Numbered from the stretch's first letter, positions 6,557 through 14,559 are shown. The stretch: DNA of 22,117 nucleotides from JBKQHQ01 sp052148715 (GCA_052148715.1 JBKQHQ010000013.1:1-22117), one strand, 5' to 3'. The notes: generated from the letters alone by a model not told the origin. Numbers and translations: made by a program.

Positions 6557-6775
6557 AGATGAGTTTTTAGCATGCGCCGCGTCACTGATTGCGGTACTTA
6601 ACGACAGCCGCGAGGGTATCCTCCATTGCGAGGCCCGCCACGGGCGACCAGTGCGATTTTCATCTGCGGGGCCCCAAGGTCGGAGACCGGTTTTCCCCGG
6701 AATGCGCTGACTGTGTCCAATATTATTAACCAATCGCTAATTCGCGCGTGCACTGATGCGCCGATGGCTTGGACC

Positions 6776-6783
6776 GGAGGAGG
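6776..6783 (+). promoter_or_regulatory. Strong Shine-Dalgarno that fixes a TTG start
   Basis: GGAGGAGG lies 6 bases before TTG 6790. The longer reading from TTG 6769 would translate this site as an Arg run, so initiation at 6790 is much more likely. Confidence 0.75.
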
Positions 6784-6789
6784 ACTCGT

Positions 6790-7161
6790 TTGAGCGATAT
6801 CCTAAGCACTCTGTCGTCGTACTACGCATCCGCTGCGCAGAACGAAATCCCCGTCGGGGCGAAATTCGCCAAGGTCGATCCGACACAATATCAGGGGACC
6901 TGGACCGGCAAGGACGCCACCGGCCACGCTTTTTCGCTTGCGATCACCAAAGTCCAAGGCTACCGGGCGAACGTGGCGTTCAACAGCGCGAGTGGCTTTC
7001 AGTACGGGAGAGTCTTCATCACCTCCAACAGTTCCTTCCGCATTGGCGATTCCAGCTTCTCGCTGACGGGGAATGGTAAGGCGCTGCTGGCGACGGTCGT
7101 AACCGATCCTAATACCGGCATTCAGACGATCGAAAAATCCGTTGCCACCCTAAACACCTAG
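6790..7161 (+). CDS. Conserved hypothetical protein (beta-rich, 123 residues)
   Basis: The product begins (L/M)SDILSTLSSYYASAAQNEI and continues with a beta-rich domain: QYQGTWTGKDATGHAFSLAI, YGRVFITSNSSFRIGDSSF and GKALLATVVTDPNTG. It has no signal peptide, membrane helix or cysteine. The Ser/Ala/Gln-rich N-terminus and the GTWTGK...GYRANV...QYGRV...FRIGDS pattern resemble, from memory, hypothetical proteins of Bradyrhizobium that carry one copy of this domain. Function unknown. An AT-rich stretch around 6718-6740 is the probable promoter region. The stop overlaps that of a possible small minus-strand frame. Confidence 0.75.
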   Translation: MSDILSTLSSYYASAAQNEIPVGAKFAKVDPTQYQGTWTGKDATGHAFSLAITKVQGYRANVAFNSASGFQYGRVFITSNSSFRIGDSSFSLTGNGKALLATVVTDPNTGIQTIEKSVATLNT

Positions 7162-7298
7162 CGCGCGCCTCGGTAAGGATACATCAGAGTGCCGCGCCCG
7201 GGGCCATCGAGATTGGTCTTTGACTCGACGACATCGAATCTGGCGCCGCGGAGCATTGTGTCGTTGCCGCGCCGGACAGGCCCCGCCTGGCAAATCAC
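7158..7298 (-). CDS. Possible small ORF (46 residues, GTG start)
   Basis: A minus-strand frame ends at TAG 7158-7160 and can start at GTG 7298 (46 residues) or ATG 7256 (32 residues). The latter begins MLRGARFDVVESKTNLDGPG and finishes with an RGTLMYPYRGAR-type tail. Third codon positions are about 70% G/C from the ATG, as expected for a gene here, and the sequence is protein-like. There is no good ribosome-binding site, and the frame is also open further into the 3' end of the oxygenase gene. It may be a microprotein or a remnant. Confidence 0.35.
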   Translation of the reverse strand: MICQAGPVRRGNDTMLRGARFDVVESKTNLDGPGRGTLMYPYRGAR

Positions 7299-7326
7299 GG
7301 CACGCCTGAAATAGGCGCGGGCGAGA

Positions 7327-8637
7327 TCAGGCCGGGGAGAACTCCCGCTTCTTGGTTGCCGACGACATGTTGTGCGGCAGCAGGTCTTGCCACCGCTCGC
7401 CCGCCGCTACGTTCGTGTCGGCGAGACTGCGCACCTTCGAATAGTCCTCGATGTTCAGCCCCAGGGGATCCCGTCCCGCCTCGTGACGGCGCACCGACTC
7501 GAGCAGCCGCTGCCGCAGGCGCACCACCGCGGCGTCGGCCGCCACCAGCATCTCCTTCTGCCGCTCGACGATCGGACCCATCGAGACGCCGATGCTCGCG
7601 TCCTCGGGCACGAGCCCGCTCAGGCCCGACCAGGCGACGTCCATCTGCGAGCGGTCCTGGCCGAAGCGGTTCTCCTCGGTGGCGCGGTACTCGCAATCCT
7701 TCTCGCTCCACAGGCGCTCGTTGTCGAGCCCGAGCACGCCCAGCATTTTCTTGCGGTCGAACGGCTGCGGGCCGTGCGCGATGATGTAGGTGCTGGTGCG
7801 CACGTCGTTCTGCGGCACCTCGAACACAAAGAACTGATAGCGCGTGAGCGGGATGATGCGGCACGTCGGCAAGATCACCGCGGTGACCCGTACGCTGCTG
7901 GTCTCGCCGCCGTCGGCGGCGCGCGGCCCGGCGCGCTTGGCGGCGTAGTGGTAGCCGTATTCGGTGTTCTCGATCTCGATGTCGGGGGCGTTGTCGGCGA
8001 CGGCAAGCGCCACGGAGACATAGTCTGAAGCGTCCGGCACGTGCGCCAGTTTCGTCTTCCACGCCGGACTGGCGAGATTGCAGTGTAGAATACCGACGTG
8101 CGAGGAGTCGGTGCCGCCCTCGTAGAGCTGCAGGTAATTCGCCGGCGTGTTGACACGGAACACCAGACGGTTCTCCGCCGGGCCGTCGAAGAACTCGTAT
8201 TTCTGGAACGGCGGCTGCTTGTCGGCGGGGCCGACATAAGCCCAGACCATGCCGCCCGCCTCGCGCACCGGGAATGCCGGCGCCTTGACGTGCTTGCGAA
8301 AGCGCTCGTCGCTATGGTTGGGGGTCTCCTGGACGGTGCCGTCCACCCCGAATTTCCAGCCGTGATAGAGGCAGCGAATTCCGTTGTCCTCGACGCGCCC
8401 CATGACGAGCGAGGCGCGGCGGTGCATGCAGTATTCCTCGAGCAGGCCCGGCCGGCCAGAGGTGTCGCGGAAGGCGACGAAGCATTCGCCGAGGAGGCGG
8501 ACGCGGAGCGGGTCGCAATCCGGCTTCGGCAGCTGGTCCGAGGTGCAGACCGGGAGCCAGTAGCGGCGCATCGTGCGCCCCATCGGGGTTTCGGGCCCCA
8601 CCCGGGTGAGGATTTCATTCTCTTGCGCGCTGATCAT
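7327..8637 (-). CDS. Rieske-type aromatic ring-hydroxylating oxygenase, alpha subunit (phthalate-dioxygenase-like)
   Basis: This 436-residue protein has the full architecture of a ring-hydroxylating oxygenase large subunit. The N-terminal Rieske domain carries Cys70-x-His72 and Cys89-x2-His92 (EYCMHRRASL and CLYHGWKFG), which bind the [2Fe-2S] cluster. The catalytic domain has Asp177, His180 and His185 (GGTDSSHVGILH) as bridge and mononuclear iron ligands. A late acidic pair, Glu345/Asp346, sits in PEDASIGVSMGPIVER and can supply the carboxylate. The PEDxxIxxSMGPIxxR motif is typical of the phthalate 4,5-dioxygenase branch, whose members hydroxylate or demethylate aromatic acids using electrons from a separate FMN/ferredoxin reductase. 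No reductase is in the window. It lies 70 bases downstream of the binding-protein gene on the same strand, pointing to a joint transcript. The substrate is unknown. Confidence 0.92.
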   Translation of the reverse strand: MISAQENEILTRVGPETPMGRTMRRYWLPVCTSDQLPKPDCDPLRVRLLGECFVAFRDTSGRPGLLEEYCMHRRASLVMGRVEDNGIRCLYHGWKFGVDGTVQETPNHSDERFRKHVKAPAFPVREAGGMVWAYVGPADKQPPFQKYEFFDGPAENRLVFRVNTPANYLQLYEGGTDSSHVGILHCNLASPAWKTKLAHVPDASDYVSVALAVADNAPDIEIENTEYGYHYAAKRAGPRAADGGETSSVRVTAVILPTCRIIPLTRYQFFVFEVPQNDVRTSTYIIAHGPQPFDRKKMLGVLGLDNERLWSEKDCEYRATEENRFGQDRSQMDVAWSGLSGLVPEDASIGVSMGPIVERQKEMLVAADAAVVRLRQRLLESVRRHEAGRDPLGLNIEDYSKVRSLADTNVAAGERWQDLLPHNMSSATKKREFSPA

Positions 8638-8707
8638 GGCCGTTGCCTTTCCCCGCCCTGCCGGGGGTGCCGTTGGAAAAACACGCCGCGCCGGTGGTTG
8701 GTCCCGG

Positions 8708-9883
8708 TCACTCGATGAAGGTGGGCTTCACCGCCTGATAGGTTTCGACGATCACGTTCTCGAGCCGTCCGTTCACGCGCTCGACGCGGCGGATGTACAT
8801 GTTCTCGACGATATCGCGGCTTTCCGGGTCGATCATCATCGGGCCGCGCGGACCGTTCCATTTGTAGCCCTTCATCGCCTCGATCGCGGCGGCCGCGTCG
8901 AACGTCTTGCCGGCCTGTGTCTCGATCAGATGATGGATCGCGTGCATGCCGTCATAGCCCTGGACCACGAAGGCATCAGCCGCGACGCCGTCGCCGAACT
9001 TCGCGGCAAGCCGCTGCCTGAATTGCTCGTTCTCCTTGTTGTCGAGCACCCGCGAGTAGTGGAAGGACGAGTAGAGGCCGATGACGGAGTCGTCGTAGCT
9101 CGCCAGGAAAGCTTCGTCGGTCTCACCGACACCCATGATGAGGGTGCCCTTCTCGCGCACGCCTTGCGCCAGCAAGCCGCGGGTGAACGACACCGCCGCC
9201 GGCCCCGGCGGGATGAAGACCTGCACCACGTCGGCGTCGGAGCGCGCCACGCGCTCGGCGAAGGGCGCATAGTCGACCGTGCTGAGCGGGATACGGTCCT
9301 CACCGACGATCGCGCCGCCAAGCTCGGTGAATTTGCGCTTGAACGCGGCCTGCACCTCGTGGCCCGGCGCATAGTCGGACACCGCGATATAGGCGCGCTT
9401 CCGGCCGTTCTTTGCCGCCCAATCAGCGCCCGGCCAGACGGTCGACTGCATGTTGTTGGAGACGCGCAGGAAGTAGGGCGACATCTTCATCAGCGCCGGG
9501 GCCGACGGGATCTGGATCACGGTTGCGACCTTGGCTTGGTTAGCCACCGAGGCAACCGCCGCCACTTGCGGCGTCAGGTCGAAGCCGGCGAGGATCGAAA
9601 CCTTGTCGCGCACAATCAGCTCCTCGGCCACCTGCTTGGCGACCCCCGGGCTCTGATTGCCGATGTCGCGCCAGACGATCTCGATCTCCCGATCGCCGAC
9701 CTTCGTGCCGACGGCCGACCGATAGGTTTCCATGCCTTGGCGCAGCATCGTCCCGGACAGGGCGAACGGGCCGGTGAAATCGGCGATCATGCCGATCCTG
9801 ATCTTCTCTTGCGCGCCGGCCGCGCCGCCCGCGGTCATTGCTGCAATCGCCAAGACACTGCCTAGGAGATGTCCGCGGCCCAT
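8708..9883 (-). CDS. ABC transporter substrate-binding protein, branched-chain amino acid/aromatic type (Peripla_BP_6)
   Basis: I place the start at ATG 9883, with GGGAGGA (plus-strand 9888-9894) 4-5 bases upstream; the frame continues to 9919 without support. The 391-residue product has a signal peptide (MGRGHLLGSVLAIAAMTAGG, cleavage near residue 23). A type-I periplasmic binding fold follows, opening with the hallmark KIRIGMIADFTGPFALSG and including AEELIVRDKVSILAGFDLTP and VVQGYDGMHAIHHLIE. Members bind amino acids, but very often aromatic acids. Its partners are the permeases and ATPases encoded divergently from 10097. Sharing a strand and probably a transcript with the Rieske oxygenase, it is more likely to bind an aromatic substrate than an amino acid; that is inference. 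Confidence 0.92.
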   Translation of the reverse strand: MGRGHLLGSVLAIAAMTAGGAAGAQEKIRIGMIADFTGPFALSGTMLRQGMETYRSAVGTKVGDREIEIVWRDIGNQSPGVAKQVAEELIVRDKVSILAGFDLTPQVAAVASVANQAKVATVIQIPSAPALMKMSPYFLRVSNNMQSTVWPGADWAAKNGRKRAYIAVSDYAPGHEVQAAFKRKFTELGGAIVGEDRIPLSTVDYAPFAERVARSDADVVQVFIPPGPAAVSFTRGLLAQGVREKGTLIMGVGETDEAFLASYDDSVIGLYSSFHYSRVLDNKENEQFRQRLAAKFGDGVAADAFVVQGYDGMHAIHHLIETQAGKTFDAAAAIEAMKGYKWNGPRGPMMIDPESRDIVENMYIRRVERVNGRLENVIVETYQAVKPTFIE

Positions 9884-10096
9884 CAAGTCCTCCCTGTCCG
9901 CCCTGTCTGCCGGCGCCAACTGGCCGGGGGTTTCCGCGGCCGCTGGTCTTGGCCGCGATCATATCGGTGCCGGCGCCGTTTGCAAGATATCTTCCGTGGA
10001 AGAAATCGCTTGCCTTCTCGCGCCGCCAAAGGAACATTCTCGCTGGCACGCGCACAGAGAGGCGCGTGGGCCCGGCCGCGGGCTGCGGGAGGAGCG
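9884..10096. promoter_or_regulatory. Divergent promoter/operator region of the transporter-oxygenase module
   Basis: This 213-base gap separates the minus-strand binding-protein gene from the plus-strand permease gene and must hold both promoters. It contains the perfect 10-bp palindrome AAGATATCTT (9984-9993). That lies within a larger imperfect symmetry: GCAAG (9982) and CTTCC (9991) face GGAAG (9998) and CTTGC (10009). This is a reasonable operator for the MarR protein encoded at the end of the operon. GCCGGCGCC occurs twice (near 9909 and 9970). I cannot place -35/-10 boxes confidently. Confidence 0.5.
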
Positions 10097-10966
10097 TTGA
10101 ACGACTTTGCGGCGTCGCTGATCTTCATCGTCTTGTACGGCCTGTCATTCGGCATGGTGCTGTTCGCGATTTCCATCGGTCTCGTCGTCACGATGGGGTT
10201 GATGCGCGTCGTGAACATGGCGCATGGCTTCTTTGCCGCCCTGGGCGCCTACGTGACGGTGTGGCTGATGTTTCAGAGCGGTCAGCCGATGTGGCTGTCC
10301 GTGGTGGCGGCATGTGTCGTCGTGACGGTGCTGAGCATCGTGATCGAACGGACCTTGATCCGCCGGCTCTACACCGCCGCCGAGCTCGACCAGGTGCTGC
10401 TCACGATCGGACTGGCGTTCCTGGGGGCGGCGTTTCTCAACCTGCTGTTCGGGCCCGATCCGCAGCCGAGCATGCTTCCGCCCTCCCTGGCCGCCAATGT
10501 CGACCTCGGCATCCGCACCATCCAAACTTACCGGCTGTTCGTGGTCGCGCTCGGCGCATTGCTCATGCTGGGACTGTGGTGGCTGTTCGACAAGACCGAC
10601 TTCGGCGCGCGCATCCGCGCGGCGGTCGACAACCGGCGAATGGCCGAAGCGGTCGGCATCGACGTCGACCGCCTGTTCGCCGTCACCTTCGCGATCGGCT
10701 GCGCCTTGGCCGCACTCGGCGGCGCGGTCGGCTACGCCATGCTGCCGCCGGAGCCGATGTACCCTTTCAAGTATCTCGTCATCATCCTGATCGTCGTCGC
10801 CCTGACCGGCTTCGGCAACATCAAGTCGGGGGCTTTCATCGCCGCCGCGGTGGGCATCGTCGACACGGCGGGGCGCTTCCTCGCGCCTATCTATGGCGGC
10901 TTCATCGTCTATTTCTTCCTGATCGGGATGATGATCTGGCAGCACATGCGAACGGCCGAGGGGTGA
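10097..10966 (+). CDS. Branched-chain-amino-acid-type ABC permease (LivH family)
   Basis: The start is TTG 10097, preceded by GGGAGGAG (10087-10094). The family normally begins M-N-(D/E)-F, and here the codons read TTG AAC GAC TTT, which supports this start over longer readings. The 289-residue protein has about eight membrane segments and the family motifs GLVVTMGLMRVVNMAHGFFA (residues about 28-47), ERTLIRRLY and the C-terminal ALTGFGNIKSGAF loop that contacts the ATPase. Length is normal. It forms the membrane channel with the next gene product. The stop overlaps that gene's GTG by 4 bases, so the two are translationally coupled. Confidence 0.92.
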   Translation: MNDFAASLIFIVLYGLSFGMVLFAISIGLVVTMGLMRVVNMAHGFFAALGAYVTVWLMFQSGQPMWLSVVAACVVVTVLSIVIERTLIRRLYTAAELDQVLLTIGLAFLGAAFLNLLFGPDPQPSMLPPSLAANVDLGIRTIQTYRLFVVALGALLMLGLWWLFDKTDFGARIRAAVDNRRMAEAVGIDVDRLFAVTFAIGCALAALGGAVGYAMLPPEPMYPFKYLVIILIVVALTGFGNIKSGAFIAAAVGIVDTAGRFLAPIYGGFIVYFFLIGMMIWQHMRTAEG

Positions 10967-11946
10967 GTTGCGACGGGACCACCGCCTGGCTGCTCAAGCT
11001 CGGCCGCCTGCCTGAGCTATGGGTGGCTCTACTCGCCGGGCTCTGCTTCATCCTATTCCCGGAATACCTGTCGTTCGCCACGTCCGTGCTGGTGACGGCG
11101 ATCTTCGTGATGTCGCTCGATCTGGTGCTCGGTTACGCCGGAGTGGTGACGCTCGGTCACGCTCTTTTTTTCGGGTTCGGCGCCTACGCGGCGGGATTGA
11201 TCTCGATCCACGGTTGGAACGAACCCATTTCGGTCGCGGTCGCCGCCGCGGCGGTCGGAGGCATCGTGGCGCTCGCGACCGGCCCCTTCGTGCTGCGGCT
11301 GCGCGAGCTGCCGCTCCTGATGGTGACCCTCGCGCTCGGCGTGATCGCCTTCGAGGCTGCCAACAAAGCCACCTGGCTGACCGGCGGCGATGACGGGCTC
11401 GTCGGCATCGAGTTCAAGCCGGTGCTCGGCATCTTCGAATGGACGCTGTGGTCCGACACCGCCTTCTTCTATGCTCTCGCCTGGCTCTGCGTCTGCCTCT
11501 ATCTCGCCCGCCGCGTCGTGAGCTCGCCCTTCGGCCTGGCCATCGTCGGCGTGCGCGAAAATTTTCGGCGCATGTCACTCGTGGGTGCACCGGTGCAGAG
11601 GCATCTCTTGCGCATCTACGTGATCGGCGGCGCGATGGCGGCGCTGGCCGGGGCGCTGTCCGTGGAAACCGCCCGCTTCGTCGGGCTCTCGGTGCTGAGC
11701 GTGGAAACCTCGATCGCCGCGCTGGTGATGCTGGTGGTCGGCGGCGTCGGGCGGCTCTACGGCGCACTGATCGGCACAGTCGCCTACATGCTGGTCCACC
11801 ACGTCGCCGCACAGATCAATCCCTATCACTGGATGTTCGTGATCGGCGCCATGCTGGTCGCCGTGGTCATGTACGCGCGCGGCGGACTTTTAGGCCTTGC
11901 CGAGTCGCTCGCTGCGTCGGTGGGCCGCAAACGGGGCAGGCAATGA
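10963..11946 (+). CDS. Branched-chain-amino-acid-type ABC permease (LivM family)
   Basis: The start is GTG 10963 inside the preceding TGA (GTGA overlap). The 327-residue protein has about eight to ten membrane segments. Family motifs include LDLVLGYAGVVTLGHALFFG, the conserved SPFGLAIVGVRENFRRMSLV cytoplasmic segment and the VVGGVGRLYGALIGT coupling loop near the C-terminus. It pairs with the LivH-type permease. The last codons overlap the start of the ATPase gene by 4 bases. Length and motif order match LivM. The gene name is a family label; the transported solute is probably not a branched-chain amino acid. Confidence 0.92.
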   Translation: MSCDGTTAWLLKLGRLPELWVALLAGLCFILFPEYLSFATSVLVTAIFVMSLDLVLGYAGVVTLGHALFFGFGAYAAGLISIHGWNEPISVAVAAAAVGGIVALATGPFVLRLRELPLLMVTLALGVIAFEAANKATWLTGGDDGLVGIEFKPVLGIFEWTLWSDTAFFYALAWLCVCLYLARRVVSSPFGLAIVGVRENFRRMSLVGAPVQRHLLRIYVIGGAMAALAGALSVETARFVGLSVLSVETSIAALVMLVVGGVGRLYGALIGTVAYMLVHHVAAQINPYHWMFVIGAMLVAVVMYARGGLLGLAESLAASVGRKRGRQ

Positions 11947-12725
11947 GCGCTGAGCCCGTGCTGTCGACCCTCGCCCTGACCAAGCGCTTCGGGCCGGTCG
12001 TCGTCGCCGACAATATCGATTTCGAGCTGCATGCCGGCGAGCGACGAGCCCTGATCGGGCCGAACGGCGCCGGCAAGACCAGCTTCGTCGGCCTCGTCTC
12101 TGGCACCCTCCGCCCCGACGCCGGCGCGGTTCATCTCGCCGGGCAGGACATCACGCGGCTTCGCAGCGACCAACGGGTCAAGGCCGGGCTCGCGCGCACG
12201 TTCCAGATCGCCAGCCTCTTCCGCAATCTCACCGTGCGGCAGAATCTCTACCTGCCGATCAGCGAGCGCACCGGAGCAAGTGGCGAGATCTGGTCGTCGG
12301 CCCCGGCGCAGACCGCGATCATTGACGAGATCGACGACCTTCTCGCCCGGCTGGGGCTACTCGAAGACCGCGACCGCACCGTCACCGAGCTCTCCTACGG
12401 CAGGCAGCGGCTGCTGGAGATCGGTATCGCGCTGAGCTTGCGCCCCAAGGTCCTGATTCTCGACGAGCCGGCCGCAGGCCTGCGCTCGGAGGACGTGGCC
12501 CGCATGCTGGACGTGATCGGCCGCTTGCCAGGCGACATGGCGATGATGATGATCGAGCATGATATGCAGGTAGTGAAGCGGTTCGCTTCACGCGTGACCG
12601 TGCTCGTAAGGGGGGCCGTTCTGATTACCGGATCGCCGTCGGACGTCATGGAGGCCGAGTCCGTGCGCTCGGTCTATCTCGGCCGCACCGGGCACGCTCG
12701 TTTCCACGGCGGCGCGCATGCTTGA
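11943..12725 (+). CDS. ABC transporter ATP-binding protein (LivG family)
   Basis: ATG 11943 overlaps the preceding stop (ATGA). The 260-residue ATPase shows Walker A GPNGAGKT (39-46), Q-loop Gln88, the family's characteristic signature LSYGRQ (150-155, in place of LSGGQ), Walker B VLILDE (170-175) and switch His206. The C-terminal tail (DVMEAESVRSVYLG) is the usual LivG ending. It energises transport as a heterodimer with the following LivF-type subunit. The 3' end overlaps that gene by 8 bases. Confidence 0.95.
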   Translation: MSAEPVLSTLALTKRFGPVVVADNIDFELHAGERRALIGPNGAGKTSFVGLVSGTLRPDAGAVHLAGQDITRLRSDQRVKAGLARTFQIASLFRNLTVRQNLYLPISERTGASGEIWSSAPAQTAIIDEIDDLLARLGLLEDRDRTVTELSYGRQRLLEIGIALSLRPKVLILDEPAAGLRSEDVARMLDVIGRLPGDMAMMMIEHDMQVVKRFASRVTVLVRGAVLITGSPSDVMEAESVRSVYLGRTGHARFHGGAHA

Positions 12726-13437
12726 GGTGCGCGGACTGCACGGCGGCTGGGGCGAGACGACGGTGGTCGAGAATCTCGACCTCACGATCGCCGTCGGCGA
12801 GAGCGTGGCATTGATCGGCCGCAACGGCGTCGGCAAGACGACGACGCTCGAGCTGATCACCGGCCGAGCCCGGCGTCACTCCGGCCGCATCCATCTCGAC
12901 GGCGAAGACTTGTCGGAGGTGCGTACCTATGCGCGATCGCGCGCCGGCATCGGCTATGTGCCGCAGGAACGCGAGGTGTTCGCAAGCCTGACGGTGCGGG
13001 AGAATCTCTCGGTGGCGCGCCGGCCGGGGCCGTGGACGGAGGAGCGCCTGTTCGCGCTGTTTCCATCGCTCGCCGAACGGGCTTCCAGCCTGGGCGGGCG
13101 CCTCTCCGGCGGCGAGCAGCAGATGCTGTCGATCGCGCGTGCCCTGCGCGGCAACCCCAAACTGCTGCTGATGGACGAGCCGACCGAAGGGCTCGCCCCC
13201 ATCGTTGTCGAGCAGCTCACCGAGGCCATCCGACAGATCACCCGCTCCGGCGGGCTCGCGGTTCTGATCGTCGAGCAACGCATCGACCTCGCTCTCGAGC
13301 TGACCGACCGCTGCCTGGTCATGGATCGCGGCCAGATCGTCGCCGATTCCCCGAGCGCGCAACTGGCCGGTCAGGACTGGATCCTGGCCGCGATCATCGG
13401 CCTCGAGCATGCCGCCGAGCCGGTGCTCCCGTCATGA
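12718..13437 (+). CDS. ABC transporter ATP-binding protein (LivF family)
   Basis: The 239-residue ATPase starts at ATG 12718. It shows Walker A GRNGVGKT (34-41), Q-loop Gln83 in GYVPQEREVF, signature LSGGEQ (129-134), Walker B LLLMDE (149-154) and Gln187 in the VEQ motif where many ABC proteins have the switch His; this is normal for LivF. The GYVPQEREVF and DEPTEGLAP motifs are diagnostic. It overlaps the upstream ATPase gene by 8 bases and the downstream regulator by 4, so five genes form one translationally coupled operon. Confidence 0.95.
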   Translation: MLEVRGLHGGWGETTVVENLDLTIAVGESVALIGRNGVGKTTTLELITGRARRHSGRIHLDGEDLSEVRTYARSRAGIGYVPQEREVFASLTVRENLSVARRPGPWTEERLFALFPSLAERASSLGGRLSGGEQQMLSIARALRGNPKLLLMDEPTEGLAPIVVEQLTEAIRQITRSGGLAVLIVEQRIDLALELTDRCLVMDRGQIVADSPSAQLAGQDWILAAIIGLEHAAEPVLPS

Positions 13438-14000
13438 GCGGCCGCGCCTTAGGCCGCAACCGTACGCCAGCGCCGTCCAAGGCGACCGCTCAGGCGTCGG
13501 ATGCCTCCCGCAGAATCGAGTCCGCCATTCCCGACGAATGGCTGGCGCGGAAGCCGCATCTCGACACCTCTCTTATTCAGGTCATCGTGCTCATTTACGG
13601 TCTGTCACAGCAGATGGAGAACGAGTTCCGCGACCTGGCACAGTCGCGCTTCTCGTTGCGCGTGGGCGACCTGCGGATACTGTTCGCGTTGCGGCGCTCG
13701 GGCGAGCGCGGCGGCTTGCGGCCGACCGAGCTTTTCCGCTTCCTGCTGATCACCTCCAGCGCGGTGACCAAGCAAGTCGATCGCCTCATCGCGCGAGGAT
13801 TGGTCAAGCGCTGCCCAGACCCCGACACGCGCAAGAGCTTCCGCGTGAAATTGACGCCCGCGGGCAGACGGACCGCCGACGCGGCCATTCAGGAGATAAT
13901 CGAGACCTTCGCGCTCGCCGCGGCGATCAAGGACCTCCCGGCCGACCGACGCGCGGCCGGCCTCGAATTTCTCCTTGCGCTGAGCGGCCGAGTCCGGTGA
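13434..14000 (+). CDS. MarR-family transcriptional regulator
   Basis: ATG 13434 overlaps the stop of the LivF-type gene. The 188-residue protein has a poorly conserved 35-residue N-terminal extension, then a MarR winged helix-turn-helix: the dimer helix around VLIYGLSQQMENEFRDLA, the DNA-recognition helix ITSSAVTKQVDRLIARGLV (106-124) and the wing with the hallmark D-x-R (PDPDTRKSFRVKLTPAG, 128-144). MarR proteins are usually ligand-released repressors, and several in this bacterial group respond to aromatic acids or their CoA thioesters. Being last in the transporter operon, it most likely autoregulates and controls the divergent region at 9884-10096. A short GC hairpin follows at 14009-14021 without a U-tract. 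Confidence 0.9.
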   Translation: MSGRALGRNRTPAPSKATAQASDASRRIESAIPDEWLARKPHLDTSLIQVIVLIYGLSQQMENEFRDLAQSRFSLRVGDLRILFALRRSGERGGLRPTELFRFLLITSSAVTKQVDRLIARGLVKRCPDPDTRKSFRVKLTPAGRRTADAAIQEIIETFALAAAIKDLPADRRAAGLEFLLALSGRVR

Positions 14001-14146
14001 ACGCCACGCCCGCCAGGCGGGACTGCCGCCAACCGCAGCGGCTCGCTGCGAGTCAAGGTGGACCGGAATTCATCCGAATTGAATTTTTCAGTGTTCTAAA
14101 TTAGCGTGCACACGGATGCGACAACGGAAAAATCGGGTGTGATGCG

Positions 14147-14377
14147 ATGCGAAAGATTGCGATTACTCTCGCTATAGCGGCGGCGTTGGTGTTCACCGGG
14201 TCTCTGCCCTGGAAGTCCGACGCCGCGACGCTGGAAGGCGCCGCAACGATCCGTGGCGCGGCAGCAACTATGCAATCCGTCAAGCCGGCGGCCTGCCTGC
14301 TCTTTAAAACCGACCGCTGCGCGTTTGGGTTCCACCCGGTCTGCGGACCGCGTCATTGCTGGTGCGCTCCCTGCTGA
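14147..14377 (+). CDS. Small exported Cys-rich protein
   Basis: ATG 14147 starts a 76-residue protein with a signal peptide (MRKIAITLAIAAALVFTGSL, cleavage near Ala26-Ala27) and a short mature part. The last 27 residues contain all six cysteines (50, 58, 66, 71, 73, 76), ending GPRHCWCAPC. From memory, Bradyrhizobium genomes carry relatives with the same CGPxxCWCAPC ending. They are periplasmic or secreted, probably disulfide-stabilised or metal-binding, function unknown. An alternative ATG five bases upstream (14142) is out of frame. AT-rich DNA at 14070-14105 is the likely promoter region. Confidence 0.72.
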   Translation: MRKIAITLAIAAALVFTGSLPWKSDAATLEGAATIRGAAATMQSVKPAACLLFKTDRCAFGFHPVCGPRHCWCAPC

Positions 14378-14480
14378 TCCTAGCCCGGAAGGGGCGCGAT
14401 TTTGCTCCGAGGTCGCCTCAGTTGGTGGCCTCGTCCCTTCGGCAGGGCGGCGCAGCAGATAAGCGCGGCCGGACACAAAG

Positions 14481-14520
14481 TCTGGAGCGCTCCAGATTCG
14501 GGGCAATCAGGAGCGCTCTA
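14481..14520. repeat. 16-bp perfect palindrome plus adjacent second copy of its core
   Basis: TCTGGAGCGCTCCAGA (14481-14496) is a perfect palindrome. Its core recurs as GGAGCGCTCT at 14510-14519, so two GGAGCGCTC(C/T) units start 25 bases apart, somewhat more than two helical turns. The site lies between convergent genes, which argues for a DNA-binding or termination role at the 3' ends and not a promoter operator. Confidence 0.6.
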
Positions 14521-14559
14521 GCGTCACGCGGCAACCGCCTTCGCCGCACGTCCCCGGAC

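Noticed and set aside
7372..8718. Plus-strand frames opposite the Rieske oxygenase
   Set aside because: Antisense shadows; all catalytic motifs are on the minus strand.
9838..10962. Upstream extension of the LivM frame through the LivH gene
   Set aside because: The stretch is a shadow of LivH; the LivM protein begins at the GTG overlapping the LivH stop.
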